Assembly: GCA_905480565.1 (NCBI GenBank)
Contig: CAJQQW010000443.1
Location: forward strand, 1-6,791
Source of the DNA: an uncultured Halioglobus sp.
Lineage (GTDB): Bacteria; Pseudomonadota; Gammaproteobacteria; Pseudomonadales; Halieaceae
DNA length: 6,791 nt
Reading direction: 5' to 3'
Below are positions 1-6,172 of the stretch, in pieces. Both the position numbers and the translations under genes were made by a program. Numbering within the stretch: position 1 is the stretch's first letter; the number at the start of each line of letters is the position of its first letter. A model generated the notes under the pieces. The model ran no database searches, was not told where the DNA came from, and was given only the letters and a program-made list of their open reading frames with translations.

Positions 1-79
1 CTACATGTTGCTTCCAGAAGGCTGTTTTGACTGCCGCGCGGCCTGGCAATGAGGAAGGATCTGCAATTTCTAACGCCAT
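1..79 (-). CDS. 5' end of an unidentified gene (partial, runs off left edge)
   Basis: Reading the minus strand from position 79 gives an ATG followed by 25 further sense codons to the window edge, beginning MALEIADPSS and ending in AFWKQHV. An AGGAG sequence lies 8 nt upstream of the ATG, which is a strong reason to accept the start. The gene is divergent from the LysR-type regulator, the usual layout for a LysR target, but the fragment is too short to identify. The AFWKQHV stretch faintly recalls the N-terminus of small IS66-type accessory proteins; I would not rely on that. There is no signal peptide in the visible part. Confidence 0.55.
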   Translation of the reverse strand, partial: MALEIADPSSLPGRAAVKTAFWKQHV

Positions 80-87
80 CGGTAATA

Positions 88-92
88 CTCCT
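88..92 (-). promoter_or_regulatory. Ribosome binding site of the left-edge gene
   Basis: AGGAG on the minus strand, 8 nt before the ATG at 79-77. It decides the start of the left-edge gene and lies inside the right-hand side of a short inverted repeat. Confidence 0.5.
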
Positions 93-108
93 GCAAAACA
101 ATGCAGGA
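89..108. repeat. 20-bp inverted repeat in the divergent intergenic region
   Basis: TCCTGCA and TGCAGGA form perfect 7-bp arms around a 6-nt spacer. The T...A ends and dyad symmetry fit the loose shape of a LysR-type binding box, and the site lies between the divergent left-edge gene and the regulator, overlapping the ribosome binding site of the former. A role as operator is inference; it could equally form an RNA hairpin that masks that ribosome binding site. Confidence 0.35.
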
Positions 109-160
109 TAATGGCTACTGGCTAGGAATTTAATGTGGGAAGATAGAGCGCGTACCAAGC

Positions 161-1027
161 AACGCCGGAATCTCTCAATCGGCGCTGAGCCAGTCCATTG
201 CCAGTATTGAACGACGTCTGGGTGTGATGTTGTTTCGTCGCGACCGCCGCAATGTGTTTGTCACCTCGTACGGTCGTATTGTCGCTACTCATGCAGAGAT
301 CGTTTTACATTCGCTGGAAGACATGGCCACACACATCGAAGCAACACGCGATTCCCGCGAGGGATCGGTGGCATTCGGGATGGGAATCCTCGTTGCCAAT
401 CATCTGCTAAGCCCGGTTTTGACGCAATTTCATCAGCAGTACCCTGAGGTTCGTCTACACAGTACCGTCGACCACCTAGACAGCCTGCAGAACCAACTGA
501 CGCAGGGCGATATTCAGTTTTATGTCGCTGGTCGGGATCCTCAGTTCCGAAACAAAGCACCATTACGTGAAATGCTCTATTGCGAGGAACTTGTAGTGGC
601 TGGTCGTCCTGAACATCCGTTGCTCTCTTCACCATCGATAAGCGCCATTGAGCTTATTCACTTTCCGGCCATAACTTATGACGGTAGCTACTTGCGACGA
701 CAGATTGATCAACGACTAACCAATACAGAAGAGTTCGAACTTCTGGAGCTCAATTGCCCCGCCATAAAACTACAACAGCCCTGGTTACTTGTTGATTTAG
801 CCTTGAGAAGCGACCATCTGATTATTGCGTCAAGAACAGCATTGAAAGACTGGTTGTCTGATGGCCGCCTGAAGAGGATTGAGGTAAACGATTTAGATAT
901 GAGTTTGGATATAGAGTTAACCTATAATAAGGACATCAACTTAAGCCCTTCCTACCAGCGTTTGACCGACACTATTAGACAAGTTATACACGACCAACAG
1001 TTAATGATAATCGGTCGCACTGGGTAG
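161..1027 (+). pseudogene. LysR-type transcriptional regulator, 5'-truncated
   Basis: This encodes most of a LysR-type regulator. The recognition-helix segment (ISQSALSQSIASIERRLG, about 170-223) is followed by FRRDRRNVFVTSYGR, the linker helix, and a full substrate-binding (effector) domain from about residue 47 counted from the GTG at 224 to the end. What is missing is the first part of the helix-turn-helix: the frame is closed by TAA at 131-133, and no ATG, GTG or TTG occurs in frame before the GTG at 224, which lies after the recognition helix. Neither other plus-strand frame upstream supplies the lost residues. A protein started at 224 would be 267 residues, against about 300 for the family, and could not bind DNA normally. 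It ends in TAG and converges on the hydrolase gene. I call it a probable pseudogene. A functional effector-domain-only protein is the alternative. Confidence 0.75.
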
Positions 1028-1050
1028 TCGTAGCCTGAATTGGTTTCCGT

Positions 1051-1064
1051 GTTAATGCATTAAC
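1051..1064. repeat. Perfect 14-bp palindrome between convergent genes
   Basis: GTTAATGCATTAAC is identical to its reverse complement. It lies in the 79-bp gap between the regulator's stop and the hydrolase's stop. It has no loop and no T-run, so it is not a classical terminator; a protein-binding site is possible. Confidence 0.4.
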
Positions 1065-1106
1065 TGCCCGCACTATTCCACTGAGTATTTGCAGGAGCAG
1101 ATTGCG

Positions 1107-2459
1107 TTAGAACCAGATATCGATCAACTCCCCTGATTCAAGTTCATTGGCGTAAGACAAGTAATAGTTTCGATTCGGCGCATTGTATTCACGGGCACCC
1201 AACGCACGCAGTGCTGCAATTTTGGTTTCACGTGCAAGTTCGCGATCGCCATCTTCAAGCCACTTCAAATGATCGGCGAGCTGCAACGCCCACTGATAGT
1301 CACCATTTTCCATCGATGACTTCATATTCCGGATCAACTGTTTTGTCCCACCAGCCAGCCTGGCTATATTCTTCGCTTCATCACGCGGGTGCAGCCTGTT
1401 CAAGTTTGTCGGGTTGCCGTCATACCATCCGAGCAAACCAGCATAGATTGCACGAGACGCATGGGCGACAGAACCATAAAACTCGGTCAGATGAGGAGGA
1501 GAATCGACAAGCTGAATTTCATTGGCAATCATGTCAGGACTTTTACCCTGATTCATTCCGGTGACCGTCTGGTCATAGACATACCGGATGGCATCACTGT
1601 AACTCTGCAGTGCTGATGTCGCAGCCGCTTTGCCGCTAATGGGCATAGTGTGGCCACCGACTAAATGTTCAGGTTCAAAGGTCGCCATTTTGGCAACACT
1701 TTTAGACCATTTCATGACATCACGATAGCCCGTACCACGGATTGCGTAGAGGTTAGGAAAGGACTGGTAAAAGTTGTCACCGGAAAACAACACCTTCTCT
1801 TCAGGCAACCAGATAAAAATAGCATCATCGGTTTCGCCCGGCGCAGCATGTATTTCAATCGCAACACCTGCAATGGTCAATGCCCTGCTCTCCGCGCCAA
1901 CAAGAATCGTCGGTGGAATATGACCCTTGCCACGATCACCATCCATGGTCTGTGCAGGTGCAACGCCGCGATTGGTCTGCTCATGTTTGGGCAGCTTTCT
2001 TCCGAATTGACGGGTACCACGCTTCATTGCCAGGGGCCTCAACGCTGGTTCAGTACCGGTTGCATTAGCGAATCCATCTCTGGCATAGACTTCAACTTCG
2101 GTTTGATCCATGAACGCTGCAGCACCGCCGGTATGATCACCATGGCTGTGTGTATAAATGATCGCCTTCACTGGTTTGTCACTATGTTTCCTAAAGTCGG
2201 CCAGCGCTTCTGCAGCACTGGCAGGTCCCATCAACGTGTCCACGATGATCACACCGTCCTCTCCGACAATCATTGATGTCGTAGCGCCGTGATAACCAAC
2301 AGCAGTAAATACATTAGGCGTTAGCTGCACGACCTTTTTTTCGAACTGCTGGCTCTGTGTGGCCAATAGCTGAAGGGCTCTTTCCGGTTCCACTTGCGTA
2401 CCAGCCGTCGCGATGCTGGAAAAAAGAATAAGAGCCGTTAATGTCTGGAGAAATTTCAT
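1107..2459 (-). CDS. Secreted metallo-beta-lactamase-fold hydrolase, short alkylsulfatase type
   Basis: The product is predicted to be an exported zinc hydrolase related to alkylsulfatases of the SdsA1/YjcS kind, which release sulfate from alkyl sulfate esters. Counting from the ATG at 2459 (450 residues): a signal peptide at about 1-20 (hydrophobic core LTALILFSSI, ATA before the likely cleavage site), the zinc-binding motif THSHGDHTGG at about 103-112, a PGETDD segment near 209, SGDNFYQ near 228 and GGHTMP near 269 as further metal-ligand regions. From about 290 to 425 follows an alkylsulfatase dimerisation-like region containing LHPRDEAKNIARLAGG. The C-terminal sterol-carrier-like domain of full alkylsulfatases (about 650 residues) is absent and the frame ends cleanly in TAA, so this looks like a natural short form. 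An in-frame TTG four codons upstream also exists, but GAGG lies 6 nt before the ATG, which I prefer. The substrate is uncertain. Confidence 0.85.
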   Translation of the reverse strand: MKFLQTLTALILFSSIATAGTQVEPERALQLLATQSQQFEKKVVQLTPNVFTAVGYHGATTSMIVGEDGVIIVDTLMGPASAAEALADFRKHSDKPVKAIIYTHSHGDHTGGAAAFMDQTEVEVYARDGFANATGTEPALRPLAMKRGTRQFGRKLPKHEQTNRGVAPAQTMDGDRGKGHIPPTILVGAESRALTIAGVAIEIHAAPGETDDAIFIWLPEEKVLFSGDNFYQSFPNLYAIRGTGYRDVMKWSKSVAKMATFEPEHLVGGHTMPISGKAAATSALQSYSDAIRYVYDQTVTGMNQGKSPDMIANEIQLVDSPPHLTEFYGSVAHASRAIYAGLLGWYDGNPTNLNRLHPRDEAKNIARLAGGTKQLIRNMKSSMENGDYQWALQLADHLKWLEDGDRELARETKIAALRALGAREYNAPNRNYYLSYANELESGELIDIWF

Positions 2460-2465
2460 AATTAG

Positions 2466-2469
2466 CCTC
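2466..2469 (-). promoter_or_regulatory. Ribosome binding site that fixes the hydrolase start
   Basis: GAGG on the minus strand, 6 nt upstream of the ATG at 2459. The alternative TTG start at 2471 overlaps this site and has no ribosome binding site of its own that I can see, so the protein most likely begins MKFLQTLTA. Confidence 0.5.
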
Positions 2470-2471
2470 AA

Positions 2472-2728
2472 TTGTATTTCGTATCCAGAATAACCTGCAC
2501 TTCGTTCAACATGCTAGGGATGTGGCTCGGAAACTTACTGCACCGCTGATCCGGAGTTGCACCAACGCTAAATGGCCTCGGCTAGGAACCATACGGTCCT
2601 CTCAATTTCACCCACTTCAGTCTCAAACGAAAATACATAGATCGGTAACGCCAGCCATGGAAAGAGAATTGACGCGTTGTTTCACAGCCTGCTTATTACA
2701 AACAATGGCGATGTCTTCGAGACCTGTC
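2472..2728. other. Intergenic stretch without a recognisable gene
   Basis: This should contain the hydrolase promoter on the minus strand, but I cannot point to a convincing -35/-10 pair. An open plus-strand frame crosses 2522-2905, but its translation is low in structure, resembles no family I know and is partly made of the tandem repeat at 2729, so I do not call it a gene. Confidence 0.4.
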
Positions 2729-2766
2729 GGAGGAAAACAGGGTCACAGGAGGAAAACAGGGTCACA
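2729..2766. repeat. Perfect tandem duplication, 2 x 19 bp
   Basis: The unit GGAGGAAAACAGGGTCACA occurs at 2729-2747 and again, without a mismatch, at 2748-2766. It has the same word order (AAAACA, GGGTC, GGAG) as the minus strand of the repeat at 2995-3040. From memory, AAAACA-GGGTC words of this kind are scattered in many proteobacterial genomes as intergenic repeats. Confidence 0.8.
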
Positions 2767-2994
2767 CACTTTTTGCGGACTACAACACGCGAATAATATC
2801 CTACGTGTCGCCGAGAATACTCCGACAAGCGTTAGAGGAATTTTTTCAAATTTTGTCTATTTAAGATGGGAGATGCGAGGTGTCGGCTACATTCAGTGTC
2901 AGTAAAACCCATTCAAACTAATCCAAAAAAAGCGTGTGATACTTTTATTCCTACGTTACAACGATAGCTGACAACTTCATAAACTAGTTGTAAA
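2767..2994. other. AT-rich gap between two inversely oriented repeats
   Basis: No coding region is recognisable on either strand. It is visibly richer in A and T runs than its surroundings (for example around 2841-2865 and 2915-2950). It is bounded on the left by the 19-bp tandem duplication and on the right by a related tandem repeat in the opposite orientation. Confidence 0.4.
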
Positions 2995-3366
2995 TTTTAC
3001 TCCGACCCCGATTGTTTCGACCCCGATTGTTTTACTCTGATCGGACACAAATTGCCGGTCCGGGATCCCGTAGAAATTGTTACTGCCGGCTACTACGGCC
3101 CGCTTGTTCACCTTCTCGGCCCACCAGCGTAAACAACTCATCCGGTTCTTGATGGTGCCTGGGGAGATGTCTTGTTTCAGCCACAGGTCCACCAAGGTCT
3201 GGACATGCTTTTGCTTGAGGGACGTGGCCTTCAATTGTCGGAACCCCAAGTCGTGTAACTGGTCGGCGATAGCGCTCAACTGGCGCTATCTACCCACACG
3301 AGTTTCGAAGCTGCCCTCATGGCTGTGTTTACACAAAAGTTTCAGTTGGTAGTTCAGGTCTCGCAT
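2977..3366 (-). pseudogene. Decayed integrase, N-terminal domain only
   Basis: The minus strand from the ATG at 3366 reads MRDLNYQLKLLCKHSHEGSF and continues through GTIKNRMSCLRWWAEKVNK and NFYGIPDRQFVSDQSK. I recognise this as the N-terminal core-binding region of a tyrosine-recombinase-like integrase family of mobile elements. A possible AAGGAA ribosome binding site lies 8 nt before the ATG. Codon 27 is an in-frame TAG (3288-3286), with the family sequence continuing directly after it in the same frame. Homology ends at about 3031, after roughly 112 codons. The last 17 codons to the TGA at 2977 are translated repeat and flanking sequence. The catalytic half with the R...HxxR...Y residues is absent, so the gene is dead twice over. 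Family assignment is from memory of conserved N-terminal residues. Confidence 0.7.
2995..3040. repeat. Nested tandem repeat at the broken end of the integrase
   Basis: CGACCCCGATTGTTT is repeated perfectly at 3003-3017 and 3018-3032. The pair is flanked by TTTTACTCCGA (2995-3005) and TTTTACTCTGA (3030-3040), which differ at one base. On the minus strand the order is GAGTAAAACAATCGGGGTC, resembling the duplication at 2729. Integrase homology stops where this repeat starts, so the repeat sits at a rearrangement point. Confidence 0.75.
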
Positions 3367-3618
3367 AGTGTAGTTCCTTCGGTGAGTGTTTCTGATCACC
3401 TGGCAACAATGCTGCGCAGGCCTGCCGAAGCAGTACGATCACGGGACACCAATCCCGGTTGACCTGAATGTGTCTGGCCATAGACAGCACGGTGTGTTTT
3501 CGCAAGAAAACTGGCCCGTGCAAACCAACGGTTATCCAGCCAAACGCTGGTGATGGATTTCTCCTTTTTAAGTTGAGCAGAACGCACTGACCGCCAGTGT
3601 ATTTGCGTGGTTGAAGAG

Positions 3619-3660
3619 ACTGTTGTTCAAACCGGGCGTGAGCGCCCAACTATCAACAGT
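3619..3660. repeat. Nested inverted repeat (42 nt)
   Basis: Outer arms ACTGTTG (3619-3625) and CAACAGT (3654-3660) are perfect. Inside lies GGGCG, loop TGAG, CGCCC (3634-3647). No T-run follows on either strand, so it is not an obvious intrinsic terminator. It may be a recombination or binding structure, or the end of an element upstream of the integrase remnant. Confidence 0.45.
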
Positions 3661-3980
3661 GATTTTGGAACAGATTCCCATGACGAGTGGGTGAGGTTTG
3701 AATGAGCGCTACCCGGATGATGCGGCACCGCGATCGTTCTAAGATGGACCCGGTCATTACTGACCGCTGCGTCTAAGAAGGCCCTGAGTGACGCGTTCAG
3801 CAGATTCTAAAACAACAATATTCTGCCTACCCCTTTCGCTTGCGCAAGGTGGGGTAATCCTTGCCACTTTTCCGCAGTGGCCGCGTCTAGTGAGTCCACT
3901 ATACGAACCCGTAATACGGGTGTCACAGGGAATTCGGTTCGCATCCGGTGCGGTTTTTATCGGCCGTCGGGTACCTTGAT

Positions 3981-4019
3981 TGTCAGGACGCGGTAGAAAA
4001 ATGACACTTCAGTGGCATT
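3981..4019. repeat. Possible insertion-sequence end
   Basis: The segment starts TGTCAGGACGCGGTAGAAAA and continues into an imperfect dyad (AATGACACT, TC, AGTGGCATT at 4000-4019, one mismatch). TGTCA at 3981 and TGACA at 4002 are inverted copies of one another. The TG start and GTAGAAAAATGACAC-like words resemble, from memory, the ends of some IS21-type elements. No transposase of that family is in the window, so this would be an orphan end. Confidence 0.25.
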
Positions 4020-4058
4020 GAGCGCGGTTTCGGACAAGGATACCCACACATTTCGCTA

Positions 4059-4095
4059 GTTCCTGCAGTGGTTCCAGTGGAACCACTGCAGGAAC
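4059..4095. repeat. Perfect 37-bp palindrome
   Basis: Arms of 18 bp, GTTCCTGCAGTGGTTCCA and its exact reverse complement, surround a single G at 4077. It is the strongest secondary-structure element in the window. It starts with GTTC and ends with GAAC, tetranucleotides known from IS91-type target sites, and lies about 240 bp upstream of the IS91-family transposase start. No poly-T follows in either direction, so a terminator is unlikely. Confidence 0.7.
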
Positions 4096-4246
4096 CCATT
4101 GAGCAGATGAGGTGCTGAGATTATTGCCGTAGAGCGGAGGCGCCCACTTCACTACCCGCTTTGGCTCTGTAGTGACGTGAGCAGCGAGTGTCTTACGCCT
4201 TCTTCCCCCCGGCAAACTAACGCATTGGATGAATTGCGACAGGCTC

Positions 4247-4281
4247 GGAGGCCACTTCTGATGTGGCATTATCCGGCCTCC
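4247..4281. repeat. Inverted repeat upstream of the transposase
   Basis: GGAGGCC (4247-4253) pairs with GGCCTCC (4275-4281). A competing inner pairing GCCAC/GTGGC joins 4251-4255 with 4263-4267. It lies about 50 bp before the transposase start and could belong to the left end (terIS) of the IS91-type element; that role is inferred from position only. Confidence 0.3.
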
Positions 4282-4331
4282 CGATACAGGCTGGTTGGTT
4301 CGGTCTTCCTGGTCTCCAAGGCGGAACCACC

Positions 4332-5941
4332 ATGTTGGCACAAGGCAGGGATGGCCTTGGCAAAACCGCCTACGATCGCCATCAACCCGAGCAGACACTA
4401 CTCTACCAACTCGTCGAAGCGCACTACCCCGCCCTGGTTGACCAACTGGCCCAGCAGGGCAAATCCCTGCCCGAGCATGTCCACAGGGAATTCGAGGCCT
4501 ACCTGAAGTGCGGCCGCCTCGAGCACGGCTTTCTCCGGGTACGCTGTGACAAATGTCATTTCGAACGACTTGTAGCGTTTTCCTGCAAGAAGCGCGGATT
4601 CTGTCGGGGACGCCTAGTTCCAGTTGTGGCGCCCGCCGCATGGCCGAGACCTCCGCCCTGCTGGCCGATGAGGTATTTCCCGATGTCCCGCTTCGCCAGT
4701 GGGTCATCAGCTTCCCCTTTCCCCTGCGCTACTTATTTGCGGCCCACCCCCAGGCCATGGGCAAGGTGCTGGGCATCGTTTACCGGGCGATCTCCACCCA
4801 CCTTATCCACAAATCCGAATTATCGCTCAAGGAAGGCGCCACCGGGGCCGTAACGCTAATCCAGCGCTTCGGCAGCGCCCTTAACCTCAACATTCACTTT
4901 CATATTTTGTTCCTGGATGGCGTCTATGTGCATCGCGACAACAGACCGCCCCGCTTTCAGCGCGTCAAAGCACCCGACAAAGGCGAGTTGGAGGAGTTGG
5001 TTCAACTGATCAGCCAGCGCGTCGGCCGCTGCCTCGAACGCCAGGGCTTGCTGGAACAGGACACCGAGAGTGCCTGGCTGGACCTCGACCCCGCCGAGGA
5101 TACCGATGCCATGCCGCAGATTCTGGGCAGTTCCATCTCCTACCGCATAGCCGTCGGCCCACAGCAGGGACGTAAAGCTTTCATGATCCGCACCATCCGT
5201 CCGCTGGACGGACCTGATCCTGGACTGGAGCGGGTGGCCAGGGCCAATGGTTTCTCTCTCCACGCCGGGATCAGCTGTGAGGGGATTTAGAAAGACAAGC
5301 GTGAGCGCCTGTGTCGGTATATTTCCCGCCCTGCCGTGGCAGTTCCTCGCCTTTCACTGAGCGCCACGGGCAAGGTGGTTTACACCCTGAAGACACCGTA
5401 CCGGGATGGCACGACCCAGGTGGCGTTCGATCGGGGCGGCCATCCGTCGGTGGATTTCGTTGCCCGTTTGGCGGCTCTGGTGCCAAAGCCGAGGGTCAAC
5501 CTCACCCGCTACCATGGCGTTCTCGCTCCAAACCACCGCTGGCGTGGGCTGGTCACACCAGCCAGGCGCGGGAAAGGCATCAAGTCTATCTCCAACGCAG
5601 AAGTCCGCACACCCGCCGAGCGCCATGCCGCCATGACCTGGGCCCAGCGCCTAAAACGTGTGTTCAGTATCGACTTCGAGGTCTGTGGCCGCTGCGGTGG
5701 TTCTGTCAGGGTCATCGCCAGCATTGAGGACCAGGACGTCATCGATCGAATACTGACTCACCTGCGCCAGAAAGAACAGGAAACACCGACTCGGCCATTG
5801 CTGGTGCCACCGACCAGAGCGCCACCTGGTACGTTGCCTCTTTTCGCTGGGAAGCGATTCCAGCACAACAGCACTACACCAGCAAGGAAGCCAGTGAATA
5901 CCGCATGGCATGAGCTGTCGCGTGCACCCGTTCAGGAATGA
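4332..5941 (+). pseudogene. IS91-family transposase, broken by an insertion and an amber codon
   Basis: The remnant of an HUH-type rolling-circle transposase. The proposed start is the ATG at 4332, with AGGCGG shortly before it. The first 91 codons read into an N-terminal zinc ribbon (VRCDKCHFERLVAFSCKKRG, then FC). At 4605-4621 there are 17 nt where one codon is expected, so about 14 nt are inserted and the frame moves from 4602 to 4622; it resumes with SCGARRMAET. The second section carries RQWVISFPFPLRYLF, TLIQRFGSALNLNIHFHI with the HFH catalytic motif (4895-4903), and LDGVYV. It stops at an in-frame TAG (5288-5290). The same frame then continues with RLCRYISRPAVAVPRL, whose tyrosine (5318-5320) is the presumed nucleophile, PRVNLTRYHGVLAPNHRWR, and a C-terminal CGRC motif, ending in TGA at 5941. 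Repaired, it would be about 530 residues. It cannot make an active protein as it stands. Confidence 0.85.
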
Positions 5942-5986
5942 ACGGATTTGAATGGCATGCTCAACGCCGCGAACAGGATTTTCGGA

Positions 5987-6172
5987 TCAATAGACGGGTA
6001 TTTCGACAGGTCTGCAGGTCCAGTCGACACAATCAGCGAGGATGTCTACTCTCGATAGGCCGTTAATATGTCCTATGCCTTTAGCCTGATGCGGGTTCAG
6101 GTCTATCCGGGCGTCCACAATGGCGCTGGCTAGCTACCAGGCCAAATACTGAGTTTGGTGGCGAGTGATCAT
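5987..6172 (-). pseudogene. SNF2-type helicase, N-terminal remnant
   Basis: The minus strand from the ATG at 6172 reads MITRHQTQYLAW, then TAG (6136-6134), then in the same frame LASAIVDARIDLNPHQ and later LSRVDILADCV, before drifting to TGA at 5987. Intact SNF2-type helicases of this kind begin with a similar YLAxELTRR segment, then LA.A..DA..DLNPHQ, then LSRG.ILADEVGLGKT, the last being Walker A. Here about a dozen residues between LAW and LAS are gone and replaced by a stop. The segment after NPHQ has diverged, and the sequence shifts frame just at the position of GLGKT (GTCGACTGG where GTCGGACTGG would be expected). Everything after that, normally several hundred residues, is absent. The ATG overlaps the stop of the Fic gene (ATGA), so the two were probably translated together. 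The identification is from memory of the family's N-terminus. Confidence 0.65.

Larger units (their letters stand above)
3367..4058. other. Gene-free stretch rich in hairpins
   Basis: About 690 bp with no recognisable family on either strand. It contains many self-complementary segments: GCAGGCCTGC at 3416-3425, CGGGA/TCCCG at 3442-3457, a nested structure at 3619-3660, CGGTCA/TGACCG around a 4-nt loop at 3751-3766, TACCCC/GGGGTA at 3828-3856, ACCCGTA/TACGGGT around one base at 3907-3921, and an imperfect dyad at 4000-4019. Two short plus-strand frames, 3607-3705 (ending DSHDEWVRFE) and 3702-3776 (beginning MSATRMMRHRDRSK, with GAGG 5 nt upstream), overlap by ATGA in the manner of coupled genes. 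They match nothing I recognise and may be remnants. Confidence 0.4.
4247..6015 (+). mobile_element. IS91-family insertion sequence remnant, limits approximate
   Basis: The element is defined by its transposase remnant. IS91-type elements move by rolling-circle transposition, have no long terminal inverted repeats and make no target duplications, so the ends cannot be read off directly. I set the left limit at the inverted repeat upstream of the transposase. I set the right limit where helicase homology from the neighbouring gene fades (about 6015-6020). GAAC occurs at 5940 and 5970 in the expected right-end region, but neither is proven to be the junction. The left end could instead be the palindrome at 4059. 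Confidence 0.35.

Noticed and set aside
1665..2276. Plus-strand frame of 203 codons opposite the hydrolase
   Set aside because: It is a shadow of a well-supported hydrolase gene that has a signal peptide, zinc motif and ribosome binding site.
2481..2509. Promoter for the hydrolase (TTGAAC, 17-nt spacer, GGATAC on the minus strand)
   Set aside because: The -35-like box is fair, but the -10 position matches the consensus poorly, so I do not call it.
2522..2905. Open plus-strand frame of 127 codons
   Set aside because: No recognisable family or good ribosome binding site, and it reads through the 19-bp tandem duplication. It looks like a chance frame in non-coding DNA.
2729..3040. CRISPR array
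   Set aside because: The repeats are only two copies each, directly adjacent with no spacers, and no cas gene is present.
3329..3649. Minus-strand frame of 106 codons upstream of the integrase remnant
   Set aside because: It overlaps the integrase start region in another frame, has no recognisable domain and covers several hairpins.
3619..3660. Integron-type attC site
   Set aside because: GCCCAAC resembles one half-site, but no matching GTTRRRY partner or cassette structure is present.
3900..3965. Possible tRNA, suggested by GGTTCGCATCC
   Set aside because: No matching T-stem, anticodon arm or acceptor stem can be built around it on either strand.
4009..4707. Long minus-strand frame of 232 codons
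   Set aside because: It lies opposite the transposase and the palindrome, is rich in Arg, Gly and Pro as GC-rich shadow frames are, and contains no known motif.
5336..5941. Separate gene of 201 codons
   Set aside because: It is in the same frame as the preceding transposase section and continues its family sequence directly after the TAG at 5288, so it is the C-terminal part of the broken transposase.
6142..6158. Terminator after the Fic gene (CCAAA/TTTGG hairpin)
   Set aside because: There is no T-run on the minus strand and the segment is the coding start of the helicase remnant.
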